DNA of 53,387 nt, taken from positions 1 to 53,387 of the forward strand of contig URCR01000018.1 in the NCBI GenBank assembly GCA_900546325.1, read 5' to 3'. Shown here piece by piece: positions 1 through 6,922 of this stretch. This DNA comes from an uncultured Lachnospiraceae bacterium (GTDB lineage: Bacteria; Bacillota; Clostridia; Lachnospirales; Lachnospiraceae). The number at the start of each line of letters is the position of its first letter. The first letter of the stretch is position 1. Below the pieces are notes generated by a model. That model searched no databases. It was given only the letters and a program-made list of their open reading frames with translations, and was not told the origin of the DNA. A program made the position numbers and the translations under genes.

Positions 1-133
1 CTTCTTTTTCTAAAATCACATCCACCAGATACTGGTTCCTCTGTCCTGCCGGAACATCCATCAGAATTCGCCACGCTTTTTCATGCTCCGGATTTTTAAG
101 GTTTGGGCGGAAGGAAAAAACCGGGCGGCTCAC
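1..133 (-). CDS. Small protein downstream of parM, partial (possible ParR-type partner)
   Basis: An open frame of 44 codons starts with GTG at 133, overlapping the parM stop as GTGA, and runs off the left window edge. The visible part begins VSRPVFSFRPNLKNPEHEKA and continues with a QRNQYLVDVIL segment. Small DNA-binding partners commonly lie directly 3' of parM in type II partition cassettes, and the 4-base overlap indicates translational coupling, so a ParR-like adaptor is the natural guess. That function is inference from position; the fragment is too short to recognise a ribbon-helix-helix or other fold. The short lead-in before a long helical stretch is at least compatible with such adaptors. 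Confidence 0.6.
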   Translation of the reverse strand, partial: MSRPVFSFRPNLKNPEHEKAWRILMDVPAGQRNQYLVDVILEKE

Positions 134-1038
134 AGCGTCCTCATCTGCCCCACAATCCGTTCATATCCGGCTGCGTTGGCATGGACGTCTGTGAGGTAAA
201 TCGGTCGGCACAAGCGGTCCTGTTCGCTGACACGGTGCTGAAAAATATCCGCTCCGCCTCCCATGAAAACGGAAGGAACTGCCCGCAGATCAAAGCCTGC
301 CTCGGTAATCGCAGACAGTATTTTTTCAACATAAATCCTGCCCTGTTTCTCAATCAAAGACACCACTTCCGCAGGCATGCTGCCGGGCTTTCCCTGTAAG
401 ATTCGCTCAACCTGTGTCTCTGTTATCGACAGCCCAGTGTTTCTGCGCACTTGTTCCAGAATCTCATCCATACAGCGAATGACACCCAGTTCCAGACTTC
501 TGCAGGTAGATGCATTGGGAACAGCGTTATCAAGCCGCATTAAGTCCACTGTCCAGCCCCCGATATCCACAAGAAGCACAGAAGGCTCATTTTTTAAGTA
601 TTCCGGATACAGTGCCAGGGCAGAATATCCCTGGGGAAACAGTTTCACATCCTCAATCTGGATTTCATAGTGTTCCCCTTCATAGAAAAATCGGACGGGC
701 TGTTCTTTCCGAAACAGATATTCCTTGAATTTCTGTTTTTCCCTTCCAAAACCGGCAAGTGGAAGCCCGGCTGCAAGAATAACCTTGGCAGTTCTCTCTC
801 CTTTTCACTTCCGAATCTCCTGTGCCAGTGCAGCCAGCGTCAAAAGATAATAATTGTCATTGGCAGTCTTATCCTTTACTAAAGTCTGCCGCCCCGTTCC
901 ACACACATAATAAGCACCTCCGTATTGAAGAACATTCTGCATGGTATAAGGTTCATAGGTGTACCGCATCAGTCCTGTCGGGAAACACACCTGTTTTGTT
1001 TTAATCGCATAATATCCGTGGTCGATTCCAATGATCAT
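130..1038 (-). pseudogene. parM: ParM/StbA family actin-like ATPase, interrupted by an in-frame UGA
   Basis: The reading frame is continuous from ATG 1038 (ribosome binding site GGGAGTGG) to the stop at 130-132 except for one TGA at 805-807. Without that stop it would encode about 302 aa. The N-terminal part shows the actin-fold phosphate-1 loop (MIIGIDHGYYAIKT), the centre reads VILAAGLPLAGFG, and the C-terminal part has phosphate-2 (LLVDIGGWTVDL) and the adenosine loop (VFMGGGAD). ParM filaments segregate low-copy plasmids and some ICE circles. The flanking context, Arg-Lys-stop-Lys-Gly-Glu-Arg, fits a single CGA (Arg) to TGA change. The second half could restart at ATG 648, but that site has no ribosome binding site. 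A sequencing error or recent decay are both possible. Confidence 0.85.
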
Positions 1039-1222
1039 CGCTTACCACTCCCTTCTTTGTCGTTCTGTAAAACACTTCCGGAGAAAGAGCCTTTGCGCCC
1101 GGCGGAGCGCTCCGGCAGCTGTTCTTTTCTTTCCAGCCTGTTTTACCCCTGCTCCCGAAAAACTGCAGGGATAGGGATACCCTCCCCAAAAGCTACCGCT
1201 TTCTTTCATAAAACTTCTGTTT
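1039..1222. other. Non-coding gap upstream of parM
   Basis: In type II partition systems the centromere (parC) usually sits directly upstream of parM, so this is where one would look. The only clear symmetry I see is a perfect 12-bp palindrome, CGGAGCGCTCCG at 1103-1114. The iterated direct repeats expected of a classic parC are not evident. Function unassigned. Confidence 0.3.
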
Positions 1223-1813
1223 TTATCTTTCCTGCTGATGTTGCTTCTTTACAGGTTTTTGTTTTTCATGACTTCGTACAGGCTGCAATCCTGCAAACAG
1301 AGTATCCATAATCCGTTTCATCTCTTCAAACGATACTTCTTCCGGCATGGTGAGCATAATCATCTTTCCATCCACTTGTTTTCTCCCATTTCTTGTATGG
1401 AAGTAGGTAAAGGCATCTCCCCAACAGCCATCTGCTCCCGTATGGAATTCTTCCCACCGATCATCAATTTCCATGATATATCTTGCAGTGTCTACCCCGA
1501 TTTCTTTTTGCTCAATCCTCTGATTTCCACGCATTTTGCCTGAAGCATAAAGATCCACATCTTTCTCCGGTGCTGCATATATTTGTACCGAATTTGCCTG
1601 ATATACACCATAGTTGCGTATTTCGTACTGGGACAATACCACTCTGGCTTCATAAGACCTCGGCGGCATATAATCGACCACCAGTTTCTTTAATCTCTCT
1701 GGCGGTTCTGTTTCAAAGTAATCAGGATCACCAACCACAATCCTTTTCGGACACGCTGCACGAAAAATCTCCCTGCGCAGCAACTTTGGTTCTAGCTGTT
1801 CTTCTTTTTCCAT
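1223..1813 (-). CDS. Uncharacterised accessory protein
   Basis: A 196-aa soluble protein starts at ATG 1813, chosen because AAAGGGTGAGA lies just upstream; a longer frame to 1837 lacks such a site. I do not recognise a family. The N-terminal third contains CPKRIVVGDPDYFE, a GDP-x-Y-F arrangement, and the centre contains YMEIDDRWEEFHTGADGCWG. The C-terminus is rich in Lys, Gln and His. No signal peptide or membrane segment is visible. It lies in a minus-strand set with the two genes upstream and with parM downstream, all inside the integrated element, so a role in element maintenance or accessory physiology is possible but unproven. Confidence 0.7.
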   Translation of the reverse strand: MEKEEQLEPKLLRREIFRAACPKRIVVGDPDYFETEPPERLKKLVVDYMPPRSYEARVVLSQYEIRNYGVYQANSVQIYAAPEKDVDLYASGKMRGNQRIEQKEIGVDTARYIMEIDDRWEEFHTGADGCWGDAFTYFHTRNGRKQVDGKMIMLTMPEEVSFEEMKRIMDTLFAGLQPVRSHEKQKPVKKQHQQER

Positions 1814-1851
1814 TTCTCTCACCCTTTCTATCTTCAATTTCTTCTCTGCCT

Positions 1852-2163
1852 TTATACATCACAACATGTCTGGGCAGGCAGATAGTGCAATGCTCCTTCC
1901 AAAACAAGCGCCTGCCTTTGAAAGCGCAGGACTCCCTGGTTCTGCAGGTTAATCAGTTCTTGGTATGCTTCCTTGGTCAAAAAATAACGATGATACTCTC
2001 CCTTTTCTCCAAACTGCTCCTTTTGCTCCAGCAGCAAAAACTCCACCATATACCGGGTGTCTGGTGCAAACCGTTTCTCACACAGCATATCATCACCCTG
2101 AACTGCCTTCACACCCTCCGATTCCCTTGCTACTGCCAGTAATTCATGAATACTGATGCTCAC
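1852..2163 (-). CDS. Uncharacterised small protein of the element
   Basis: A 103-aa protein starts with GTG 2163, preceded by a near-perfect GGGAGGTGAT at a 6-nt spacing; the longer open frame to 2346 overlaps the neighbouring gene and is not credible. The product is mostly charged and helical, with VSISIHELLAVARESEG at the N-terminus and the segments YMVEFLLLEQ and EYHRYFLTKEAYQELI in the middle. It ends in a Cys pair (TCCDV). No family is recognised and no membrane segment is present. It lies 38 bp upstream of the 196-aa gene, probably co-transcribed. Confidence 0.65.
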   Translation of the reverse strand: MSISIHELLAVARESEGVKAVQGDDMLCEKRFAPDTRYMVEFLLLEQKEQFGEKGEYHRYFLTKEAYQELINLQNQGVLRFQRQALVLEGALHYLPAQTCCDV

Positions 2164-2222
2164 GTTTCCTATCACCTCCCTTTGAAGCCTTTCCTGATTT
2201 TCTGCGAAAAAAAGACAGGCAC

Positions 2223-2624
2223 CTACACGATGTCTGTCTCCGTGGGATCTACCATCCCTTTTTCCTGATACTGTTGTTTGATGATCTGTTCCAGCTGTTT
2301 CCGCATTTCCTGATCCGCTACCTGAGTACAAAACTCCTGAAGCCATTTATCATGTAAATGCTCATCTGCTTCTGTCGGATCCCAGGACACAATGCTGCAG
2401 GTTTCATCATACAGCAATTCCAACTGCCGAAACTGTTCACTGAACTGTCCTGCATATTCATTCCAGATTTCTAAGTTATACAGCTTGAATCCTAGAAAAT
2501 CAGAAACATACGTCAGCCTGTCCAAATCTGAAAACGTCATTTTTTCCTTTCCCAGCAAGATTGCCCTGTCACGCTTTCCGCATAAAAACAGGAAAGCAAA
2601 CCGCTCCATATCTCTTTGGTGCAT
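2223..2624 (-). CDS. Uncharacterised small protein of the element
   Basis: A 133-aa protein is predicted from ATG 2624, which follows AAGAAGGGTGAT; an upstream frame to 2693 would run through a repeated operator-like sequence and is rejected. The protein is acidic and aromatic-rich (for example FAFLFLCGKRDRAILLG and FKLYNLEIWNEYAGQF), with a helical Gln/Glu-rich C-terminal third. I do not recognise the family. It is the first gene of the minus-strand set and is divergent from the XRE gene at 2743, so the shared intergenic repeats probably control both. Confidence 0.65.
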   Translation of the reverse strand: MHQRDMERFAFLFLCGKRDRAILLGKEKMTFSDLDRLTYVSDFLGFKLYNLEIWNEYAGQFSEQFRQLELLYDETCSIVSWDPTEADEHLHDKWLQEFCTQVADQEMRKQLEQIIKQQYQEKGMVDPTETDIV

Positions 2625-2648
2625 ACCAATCACCCTTCTTGTAAATAA

Positions 2649-2721
2649 TTCCTTATTACGAAACATTGTAAAAAGTGAAACCAGTAAAATCAATATAAAG
2701 TTTCTTTATTGCGAAATATTC
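2649..2721. promoter_or_regulatory. Pair of 20-bp direct repeats, candidate operator
   Basis: TTCCTTATTACGAAACATTG (2649-2668) and TTCTTTATTGCGAAATATTC (2702-2721) match at 16 of 20 positions and are 53 bp apart, about five helical turns. They lie in the divergent gap between the 133-aa gene and the XRE gene at 2743. The layout suits cooperative binding by the adjacent XRE regulator, with autoregulation and control of the minus-strand genes; that is inference. Confidence 0.55.
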
Positions 2722-2742
2722 AAGAAATGAAAGGACCTTATC

Positions 2743-2979
2743 ATGCAGAAAATCAGACCAGATATGGATATCGGTAAAAATATCCAGACAATTCGTTATG
2801 CGAATAAACTTACCCAGGATCAGGTCATTGCAAAATTAAACCTGATGGGGATTTCTATGTCCAAAAGCACTTATGCCAAGCTGGAAACCAACCGTATGAA
2901 CATCAAGGTATCGGAACTTGTTGCCCTTGCTAAAATCTTCCACACCGATATCAACGCATTCTTTTCCGGGCTTCTCTAA
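2743..2979 (+). CDS. XRE family helix-turn-helix regulator
   Basis: A 78-aa protein made up almost entirely of a Cro/C1-type HTH. Residues about 10-65 show the usual pattern: IGKNIQTIRYANKLTQDQVI, then a turn, then a recognition helix around MSKSTYAKLETNRMNIKVSE. It ends with the common TDINAFFSGLL tail. It binds DNA as a dimer by family analogy. The gene is divergent from the small minus-strand set, with the 20-bp direct repeats between. The ribosome binding site is weak (AAAGGA with a long spacer), which could limit its level. Likely the element's local repressor or one of a pair with the gene at 3193. Confidence 0.85.
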   Translation: MQKIRPDMDIGKNIQTIRYANKLTQDQVIAKLNLMGISMSKSTYAKLETNRMNIKVSELVALAKIFHTDINAFFSGLL

Positions 2980-3081
2980 ACCGGAAAAGCAACCACTTCT
3001 TAAATTTCTCTTGTTATATCGCTCTTTCTTATTCTCTCCGTTTTTCTCCAACCAATCCAATCGTTCTATTTTGGTATATTT

Positions 3082-3158
3082 TTTGTCTCACTTTTACAAC
3101 CGATTGTATTCCTAATCCCGTGTAAAATCAATAGAAAAAGTGCAAAAAGTGAGACAAA
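3082..3158. promoter_or_regulatory. Inverted repeat pair in front of the second XRE gene
   Basis: TTTGTCTCACTTTT (3082-3095) and its exact reverse complement AAAAGTGAGACAAA (3145-3158) are 14-bp arms separated by 49 bp. A second, smaller palindrome, TACAA-CCGA-TTGTA (3095-3108), abuts the left arm. All lie in the 213-bp gap between the two XRE genes, just before the start at 3193, so they are good candidates for an operator bound by one of the two regulators. Confidence 0.6.
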
Positions 3159-3192
3159 CCTGTCAACACTATTTGCAGGAGGGATTAGAGAT

Positions 3193-3450
3193 ATGCCAAA
3201 ACCGAAAACATCCACCGGGGAGAAAAATCTGATCAGCCAAAGGCTCATTGAACTCCGCCGCCAGCATAATATGTCACAGCGCCTCTTAGCCTACCAGCTT
3301 CAGCTGAATGGGTATGATATGGATAAAAATGTGATTACTAGAATTGAGACCAATAAGCGTTATGTCACAGATGTAGAATTAAAAGCGCTTACTGAGATCT
3401 TTCATGTTTCCTATGAGTATCTCATCGAGGGAAAAGAAGAAAAGTCATAG
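3193..3450 (+). CDS. XRE family helix-turn-helix regulator
   Basis: An 85-aa protein with a single HTH: LISQRLIELRRQHNMSQRLL forms helices 1-2, and YDMDKNVITRIETNKRYVTD covers the recognition region. The tail TEIFHVSYEYLIEGKEEK is typical of small XRE regulators in Firmicutes. The start ATG at 3193 follows GGAGGG. It shares its layout with the 78-aa XRE protein 214 bp upstream but the two differ in most residues. A large inverted repeat precedes it and a terminator overlaps its stop codon, so it is probably a self-contained autoregulated unit. Confidence 0.85.
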   Translation: MPKPKTSTGEKNLISQRLIELRRQHNMSQRLLAYQLQLNGYDMDKNVITRIETNKRYVTDVELKALTEIFHVSYEYLIEGKEEKS

Positions 3451-3481
3451 CTTCCATTGTATGAGGCTGTGGCTTTTCTTT
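3439..3481 (+). terminator. Rho-independent terminator of the XRE gene
   Basis: GAAAAGTCATAGC (3439-3451) can pair over 13 bp, with G-U wobbles, with GCTGTGGCTTTTC (3466-3478), followed by T-rich sequence. The stem overlaps the stop codon at 3448-3450. Confidence 0.65.
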
Positions 3482-3584
3482 AATTTGCTTTTTAACTTTT
3501 GAAATTATTCCATGATTCTTTCACTTTCTTAACGTTCTAAAGTAATCCTTGAGGTTTCTCCCTTCCTGTCTAATTCGGTTGCCC

Positions 3585-3899
3585 TTATTCAGACCAATGC
3601 TTCTTCATCTCATACACCAAATCCAATACTTCTTTGATTCGTTCCCGCTCTGTTTCTCCATGCGTATATTGCATTTCGCTAGCATATCTGCAAAGCCCCT
3701 GGAGTGTAATTTCCTCAAAAAGTTCCGGATAACCTGCTACAGGTTCTTCCAGTCCCCAATACTCTCCTATTTCGTTTGCAATCTTTTCCAACTTTAATCG
3801 TTCATCCTCATCATAGATTTTCCGTTGTCCTGCATAAATCAATAGTCCATACTGTGTTGCCTGCATAATCTTCTGTTCTGTTGTAAGTTCTTTACTCAT
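3585..3899 (-). CDS. Uncharacterised small protein of the element
   Basis: A 104-aa acidic, fully soluble, mostly helical protein beginning MSKELTTEQKIMQATQYGLL, with an AGQRKIYDEDERLKLEKIAN segment and a Trp-containing C-terminus (MKKHWSE). A GAAAGGAGAAA ribosome binding site precedes ATG 3899. No family recognised. It is the last gene before the element edge. In many integrative elements the terminal gene is a directionality or regulatory factor, but nothing in this sequence shows DNA binding. Confidence 0.7.
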   Translation of the reverse strand: MSKELTTEQKIMQATQYGLLIYAGQRKIYDEDERLKLEKIANEIGEYWGLEEPVAGYPELFEEITLQGLCRYASEMQYTHGETERERIKEVLDLVYEMKKHWSE

Positions 3900-4125
3900 T
3901 TTACATTTCTCCTTTCCTTTTCGACTACAACACTACCCTATCCTCCAACAGAAAGCTATTCACACATACCAACAAAATATTACTTGTAAACCTGTCTATT
4001 ATTGACAATAAAAAACCTGCTACAAGGATGTCTTTCCTCATACCAGATATCAATACTTTCTTCCTACTGCATACACATTTTTTCCCATTACTTGTGTACC
4101 ATGTACCTATATTGTCATGCAATCC

Positions 4126-4150
4126 TACTGTATATACGCTATGTACAGTA
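4126..4150. repeat. Inverted repeat close to the element edge
   Basis: TACTGTA (4126-4132) and TACAGTA (4144-4150) form perfect 7-bp arms around an 11-nt centre, ending about 20 bp before the junction with the ABC ATPase gene. The nearby sequences ATTACTTGTAAACC and ATTACTTGTGTACC form a loose direct repeat. Such repeats near an element end often bind recombinase or excisionase, which is an inference here. Confidence 0.4.
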
Positions 4151-4162
4151 AGCACATGGGGT

Positions 4163-4669
4163 TCAGTTTACGTCCGCCAGCACGACCGGAGGCTTTGCGA
4201 TCAATGCCCGCGCGATCGCCGCTCGCTGCTGCTGTCCGCCGGACAATTCCCCCGGAAAGGCTTCCATCAGATCTTCCAGACGCAAAAAAGAGACGATAGA
4301 CCGAAGAAGCTCCTCATCCGGCTTTCTTCCGTCCAGCGTCAACGGGAATACAATATTTTCATAAATGTTTAACATCGGCGCCAGGTTGTAATTCTGGAAA
4401 ATAAATCCCACCTTCCTCCTCCGGAAAACACTCTTCTCCTCTTCATCGAGATTGTCTAGCAGGACCTCCCCGATCTGCACACGGCCTTCTGTCGGCTCAT
4501 CCAGCCCGCCGAGCAGGTGTAACAGCGTAGATTTTCCGCTGCCCGAAACACCCATCACCGCCAGAAAGCAGCCGCGCTCTACTTCCAGGTCAATTCCGTC
4601 CAGCGCTTTGATCAAATGTGTTCCTCTCTGATAGTATTTCTTCAGATTGTTTGCCCTCAGCTGTATCAT
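4163..4669 (-). pseudogene. ABC transporter ATP-binding protein, 3' end lost at element insertion
   Basis: Only 168 of about 230 residues remain. Present are Walker A (GVSGSGKST), the Q-loop (FIFQNYNL) and the signature LSGGQQQR. The protein breaks off within Walker B: it reads PVVLAD and then Val-Asn-stop, where relatives read LADEPTGNLD. The D-loop, H-loop and most of Walker B are therefore gone, so the product cannot hydrolyse ATP. The family is the MacB/LolD/BceA group, which pairs with FtsX-type permeases. It is preceded by a sensor kinase and regulator, as is usual for peptide-antibiotic-responsive transporters. The permease and the missing 3' end should lie beyond the other edge of the element. 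Start ATG 4669 follows GGGAGGAAAC. Confidence 0.9.
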
Positions 4670-4695
4670 TGTTTCCTCCCTCTTTTTCCTCTGTT

Positions 4696-5724
4696 TTATC
4701 CGTGCGGATCCGGCTCATTCAGGAGATATACAGAAAACGTCGTCCCTTCTCCCACAACCGAAGCCACGCTGATATACCCTTTCTCCAGCTCGATGATTTC
4801 CTTTGCGAGATGCAGTCCCAGACCGATTCCATCTTCCCCTTCCGCCTCCGGCTCCCGGTAGAACCGTTTAAAAACGTGATTCAGATGCCCTGCCGCAATG
4901 CCTCTTCCGGTATCAGCAATATCGATCTTTGTATAGAACTGTCCCTGGCCTGCGTCAATTTTGACTCTTCCTCCCGGACCGGTATATTTGACTGCATTGT
5001 CAAGCAGATTAAAAATTGCCTCCACCATCCATCTTCTGTCATGGATCAGCTCCACCGAATCCGGACAGGACACTGTGACTGTGATCTCTTTTTTGAGTGC
5101 CTTTGGCATCACCTCACTTACCGCTTCCGCAAGTGTGTCAAGCAATGGCTGCCGCTTCCGGTGCAGTGAGACAAGCCCGGTCTCCAGGCGGGACATCTTC
5201 GTCATTGCCTCCATGAGGAAATGGAGTTTCTCTGTCTGCTCTTCCATCATCGTCAGAAACTGTTGCCTTTTCTCCTCGGGGATATTTTTCCGTCCCAGGA
5301 TTTCCGCAAACATCCTGATATTTGCCGCCGGTGTCCTGGCCTGGTGGGCAATGTCCGACACCATACTCTGGACCGTCTCTTTTTCCTTCCGGCTTGTCTC
5401 TCTCGTATGAAGCATGATCTCATGGTACTGTTTCATCCGGTCCTGAATCTTTACGGTCAGCGTATCGTGATATTCCGGAAAACGAATCTCCTCTTTCTCA
5501 GCAATCATATCGTCCAGCGTATCTAACACCTGCTCCGCCTGTTCTACAAGCAGTTTTCTCAGAGATACCAGTTCCAGCAGGCAGACGGACACTGCCGCAC
5601 ACACAATGGCAGCTGCGCCGAGTGCAAACAGTTCTTTCTGCAGCGGCAGAACTGTAAGAAGAGCGATTCCTCCTATTCCGATCAGGAACACAAGCGCCAT
5701 CGTTTTATAGATCTTATGCTTCAT
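4696..5724 (-). CDS. Sensor histidine kinase
   Basis: A 342-aa membrane kinase from ATG 5724 (GAGGAAAG site). Two membrane helices lie at about 9-27 and 33-52 with almost no external loop, typical of intramembrane-sensing kinases. The phospho-acceptor His is near residue 127 in SDIAHQARTPAANI, the N box reads FNLLDNAVKYTG, and the G boxes read IADTGRGI and GIGLGL. All catalytic motifs are intact. The gene overlaps the response regulator by 11 bp and precedes the ABC ATPase by 26 bp. A short sensor plus regulator plus ABC transporter suggests detection of cell-envelope-active peptides through the transporter, now broken. Whether the kinase still has a partner is unclear. Confidence 0.9.
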   Translation of the reverse strand: MKHKIYKTMALVFLIGIGGIALLTVLPLQKELFALGAAAIVCAAVSVCLLELVSLRKLLVEQAEQVLDTLDDMIAEKEEIRFPEYHDTLTVKIQDRMKQYHEIMLHTRETSRKEKETVQSMVSDIAHQARTPAANIRMFAEILGRKNIPEEKRQQFLTMMEEQTEKLHFLMEAMTKMSRLETGLVSLHRKRQPLLDTLAEAVSEVMPKALKKEITVTVSCPDSVELIHDRRWMVEAIFNLLDNAVKYTGPGGRVKIDAGQGQFYTKIDIADTGRGIAAGHLNHVFKRFYREPEAEGEDGIGLGLHLAKEIIELEKGYISVASVVGEGTTFSVYLLNEPDPHG

Positions 5725-6409
5725 GTGCTTTCCTCCGCACAAAAAGATAGCCCATTCCGTAGATCGTCTGAATATATTTGTGGGACGCATCCTCAATCTT
5801 TTTTCTCAACCTTGTCATATTGACGGTCAGCGTATGCTCATCAATAAAGTTTTGATCACAATCGTAGAGCCGTTCCAGGAGCACGTGCCTGGTCAGGACC
5901 GTTCCCTCATTTTCCATAAAGAGCTTTAACATCCGGTACTCATTCGGTGTCAGAACCAGTGTTTCCATCCCTCTGATGGCAGTCATCCGGTCAAAGTCGA
6001 TTTTGAGATAACCATCGTCATACCGGTTTGACTCCTTCTTCTCCTCTTGTCCACCGCGTTTCAATATCACGGCAATCTTTCTTCTGAGCACCGCCGGGGA
6101 AAACGGCTTTGTGACATAATCATCTGCACCGAGATCATATCCTCCCAGCAGATCTTCCTCTTCGTTCCTCCCGGTCAGAAACATGACCGGAACGGAATAC
6201 CGCTCCCTGATCTCCCGGTAGAAGGTAAATCCGTCTCCGTCCGGCAGATCTACATCCAGTATCAACAGGTCGAATTTCGATGTTTCCAATAGTTGCCCCG
6301 CCTTCTTCAGCGAGTGTGCCGTGATCGTCAGATAATCTTCTTCCTCCAGTTCAAAGCAAAGTCCGGCAGAAAGCGCGATGTCATCTTCTACAAGCAGTAT
6401 TCTCTTCAT
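5714..6409 (-). CDS. OmpR/PhoB family response regulator
   Basis: A 231-aa regulator with an N-terminal receiver (MKRILLVEDDIALSAG; phospho-acceptor Asp near 53 in LLILDVDLPDGDG; Thr in VMFLTG; Lys in YVTKPF) and a C-terminal winged helix (LTPNEYRMLKLF through the recognition helix HTLTVNMTRLRKKIED, ending YIQTIYGMGYLF). GAGGAGAAGAAT precedes the ATG at 6409. It is the first gene of the regulator-kinase-ABC run. It should activate the adjacent transporter genes on phosphorylation by the overlapping kinase. I see no direct-repeat operator in the 99-bp gap upstream. Confidence 0.93.
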   Translation of the reverse strand: MKRILLVEDDIALSAGLCFELEEEDYLTITAHSLKKAGQLLETSKFDLLILDVDLPDGDGFTFYREIRERYSVPVMFLTGRNEEEDLLGGYDLGADDYVTKPFSPAVLRRKIAVILKRGGQEEKKESNRYDDGYLKIDFDRMTAIRGMETLVLTPNEYRMLKLFMENEGTVLTRHVLLERLYDCDQNFIDEHTLTVNMTRLRKKIEDASHKYIQTIYGMGYLFVRRKAHEA

Positions 6410-6508
6410 ATTCTTCTCCTCGCTCTTGTTCTTTCTCTGTCTTTCTTATGCACTTTGGAGATTATTTTACTAAATTTTTCAGCTTTTTACAACAGCTGTT
6501 TTCGGCTT

Positions 6509-6922
6509 TTATGCTTGTTTTGATTCTCGCTTTCCTTTCCGTTTTTGCTCCAGCACATAGCCGGCCGCTCCACAGAATACAAGTGCGCTTCCCACAATCC
6601 AGTAAACAACGGTAAGTCCATTTGTCGTTCCATAGATTTCCAGCGCCCCCGTAAAAAAGCTTCCAGTGGTCAGCGCCGCTATCCCTTCATGATACCGCCT
6701 GAGGATTTTTCTTTCCGGAACTTCCCTGTGAAAGAATTGGAGAAGAAAAAAAGGAATCACACCGCCTGCCAGCGGAAATGCAAACGCATAGATCATATAA
6801 TAGGAAAATACTCCGTGACTGAATGTTTCATAGACGGCGCCAAGCAGGACGCAGGCTGCCGTGACAGCCAGATAACCGAAAATAGTGTTCTGCAGTCTAG
6901 TATCCGATGTAGACAATATCAC
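6509..6922 (-). CDS. Small four-helix membrane protein
   Basis: A 137-aa hydrophobic protein starting with GTG 6922, where GAGAGGAG lies 5 nt upstream, inside the end of the phosphodiester glycosidase gene (26-bp overlap). Hydrophobic stretches run at about 14-32, 43-64, 84-102 and 108-127, followed by a very basic tail (EQKRKGKRESKQ). No catalytic motif is visible and no family is recognised. It is the last gene of the minus-strand run that starts at the VTC gene, and its overlap with the glycosidase suggests the two are made together, possibly as a membrane partner. Confidence 0.75.
   Translation of the reverse strand: MILSTSDTRLQNTIFGYLAVTAACVLLGAVYETFSHGVFSYYMIYAFAFPLAGGVIPFFLLQFFHREVPERKILRRYHEGIAALTTGSFFTGALEIYGTTNGLTVVYWIVGSALVFCGAAGYVLEQKRKGKRESKQA

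Larger units (their letters stand above)
1..4171. mobile_element. End portion of an integrated mobile element
   Basis: The segment carries plasmid- or ICE-like content (ParM family gene, two small XRE regulators, short genes of unknown function) and stops abruptly inside a chromosomal ABC ATPase gene at about 4171. The base composition looks more AT-rich than the DNA to the right. No integrase, relaxase or conjugation gene is visible, so the family cannot be named; the recombination module is presumably left of the window. The boundary is inferred from where the ABC ATPase stops matching its family. Whether the element can still move is unknown, and the broken parM suggests some decay. Confidence 0.65.

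Noticed and set aside
805..807. Recoding of UGA as an amino acid in parM
   Set aside because: Other genes in the window end in UGA normally and there is no selenocysteine context; a nonsense mutation is simpler.
1483..2142. A 219-codon plus-strand open frame
   Set aside because: It lies opposite two better-supported minus-strand genes with strong ribosome binding sites, and its product is a low-complexity Leu/Pro/Ser-rich shadow.
2164..2346. Long N-terminal extension of the 103-aa element protein
   Set aside because: The extension is a Gly/Ser/Arg-rich out-of-frame reading of the neighbouring gene; the GTG at 2163 has a near-perfect ribosome binding site.
3925..4155. A 76-codon open frame on the minus strand near the element edge
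   Set aside because: No ribosome binding site, low-complexity composition and overlap with the terminal inverted repeat; more likely non-coding element end.
6410..6508. Hairpin CAGCT/AGCTG near 6480-6500 as a terminator
   Set aside because: The stem is only 5 bp and neither strand has a clear T-run in the right place.
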